This document shows, piece by piece, positions 4,613-5,036 of a stretch of DNA of 5,036 bases. Below the pieces are notes generated by a model. It saw nothing but the letters and a program-made list of their open reading frames with translations, made no database searches and was not told the DNA's origin. Origin of the DNA: an uncultured Alphaproteobacteria bacterium (GTDB lineage Bacteria; Pseudomonadota; Alphaproteobacteria; Caulobacterales; Caulobacteraceae); assembly GCA_903928755.1 (NCBI GenBank), contig CAIYSH010000014.1, positions 1 through 5,036 of the forward strand, read 5' to 3'. A program made the position numbers and the translations under genes. Positions within the stretch are counted from its first letter, which is position 1. Every line of letters starts with the position of its first letter.

Positions 4613-5036
4613 AGGCGAAATCAAGATGTCAGGCGCGGCCGAAGTCACCCTGCCCGTCGCATCTGCTGCGACAAGCCAAAATTCCGCAAAGCCAAAGCCC
4701 AGAGCAGCGTCGCTGCTATCCGAAAACCTCACGGTCGAAGGCAATGTGCTGAGTGATGGCGAGGTCCAGATCGACGGTGTGGTCCGGGGCGATGTCCGTG
4801 TTGGCAAACTATCGCTCGGCGAAACCGGCAGTATAGAAGGACAGGTGTTCTCCGACGTCGTTGAAATCCGCGGACGTGTGGTCGGCAGCATTACCGCCAA
4901 ACAGGTCCGACTTCTGGGCACGGCCCATGTCGAGGGTGACATAACCCACGAGCAACTGGCCATGGACTCCGGAGCCTCATTCCAGGGGCGCAGTCTTAAA
5001 TTCCAGCGCCCGGTGGCAACGGCGGCAGTCCTGTCC
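4590..5036 (+). CDS. bacA: Bactofilin cytoskeletal protein, partial, C-terminus outside window
   Basis: Open for 149 codons to the window edge. After a flexible N-terminus of about 40 residues comes the bactofilin (DUF583) beta-helix core: short repeating strands with regularly spaced Gly and Val/Ile, such as SENLTVEGNVLSDGEVQIDG (44-63), VRGDVRVGKLSLGETGSIEG (65-84) and VRLLGTAHVEGDIT (106-119). The core ends near 137 and only the start of the C-terminal tail is seen; full members are about 150-180 residues. Bactofilins form nucleotide-independent filaments on the inner face of the membrane and recruit cell-wall enzymes. ATG 4590 gives MFSKRPPKG..., matching the MFSK-type basic membrane-targeting peptide known from Caulobacter BacA. 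AAGG (4577-4580) and GGTGAG (4583-4588) precede it. ATG 4626, after AAAGG, is an in-frame alternative lacking that peptide. The start overlaps the M23 gene by 23 nt, implying coupled translation. Confidence 0.93.
   Translation, partial: MFSKRPPKGEIKMSGAAEVTLPVASAATSQNSAKPKPRAASLLSENLTVEGNVLSDGEVQIDGVVRGDVRVGKLSLGETGSIEGQVFSDVVEIRGRVVGSITAKQVRLLGTAHVEGDITHEQLAMDSGASFQGRSLKFQRPVATAAVLS

Noticed and set aside
4523..4963. Minus-strand open frame of 146 codons
   Set aside because: It is the antisense of the bactofilin gene and the end of the M23 gene; its Ser/Thr/Pro-rich product is typical of a shadow frame.

Overview
The window looks like chromosomal DNA from an alphaproteobacterium, most probably of the Caulobacter/Brevundimonas/Phenylobacterium group. 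The reasons are the high GC content, the strong G/C preference at third codon positions, the Caulobacter-style TyrRS and M23–bactofilin pair, and a GANTC site (the methylation target of CcrM in this group) in the one long intergenic region. The genus assignment is inference. I see no mobile element, CRISPR array, tRNA or rRNA.

Layout. (a) 1-1270, minus strand: a two-gene operon. A small DOMON-like protein is followed after 3 nt by the N-terminal 241 residues of a DUF1343/NamZ-type (GH171) exo-N-acetylmuramidase, which runs off the left edge. (b) 1250-1436, plus strand: the divergent gap and the tyrS leader. It holds a short ORF with tandem Tyr codons and a set of competing stem-loops. (c) 1437-3239, plus strand: tyrS (tyrosyl-tRNA synthetase) and bcp (a one-cysteine PrxQ-type peroxiredoxin), 12 nt apart and probably co-transcribed. 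(d) 3240-3445: a 206-nt intergenic region with a GATTC site and a degenerate CtrA-like box. (e) 3446-5036, plus strand: a membrane-anchored M23 endopeptidase whose end overlaps the start of a bactofilin gene by 23 nt. The bactofilin gene is cut by the right edge.

How the genes work together. The M23–bactofilin pair is a known morphogenesis module: cytoplasmic bactofilin polymers position a transmembrane peptidoglycan endopeptidase, as with LmdC/BacA in Hyphomonas. NamZ also acts on peptidoglycan fragments, so cell-wall genes flank the housekeeping tyrS-bcp operon.

The least expected signal is the tyrS leader. An ORF ending ...FCLYYARS-stop lies about 95 nt upstream of tyrS. Its Tyr-Tyr codons come immediately before a perfect 6-bp hairpin with the stop codon at its loop, followed by a GC hairpin and a short T run. 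This is the architecture of ribosome-mediated attenuation matched to the amino acid of the downstream synthetase. I know of no described leader-peptide attenuator for an alphaproteobacterial tyrS. The idea rests on sequence reading alone and needs a comparative test.
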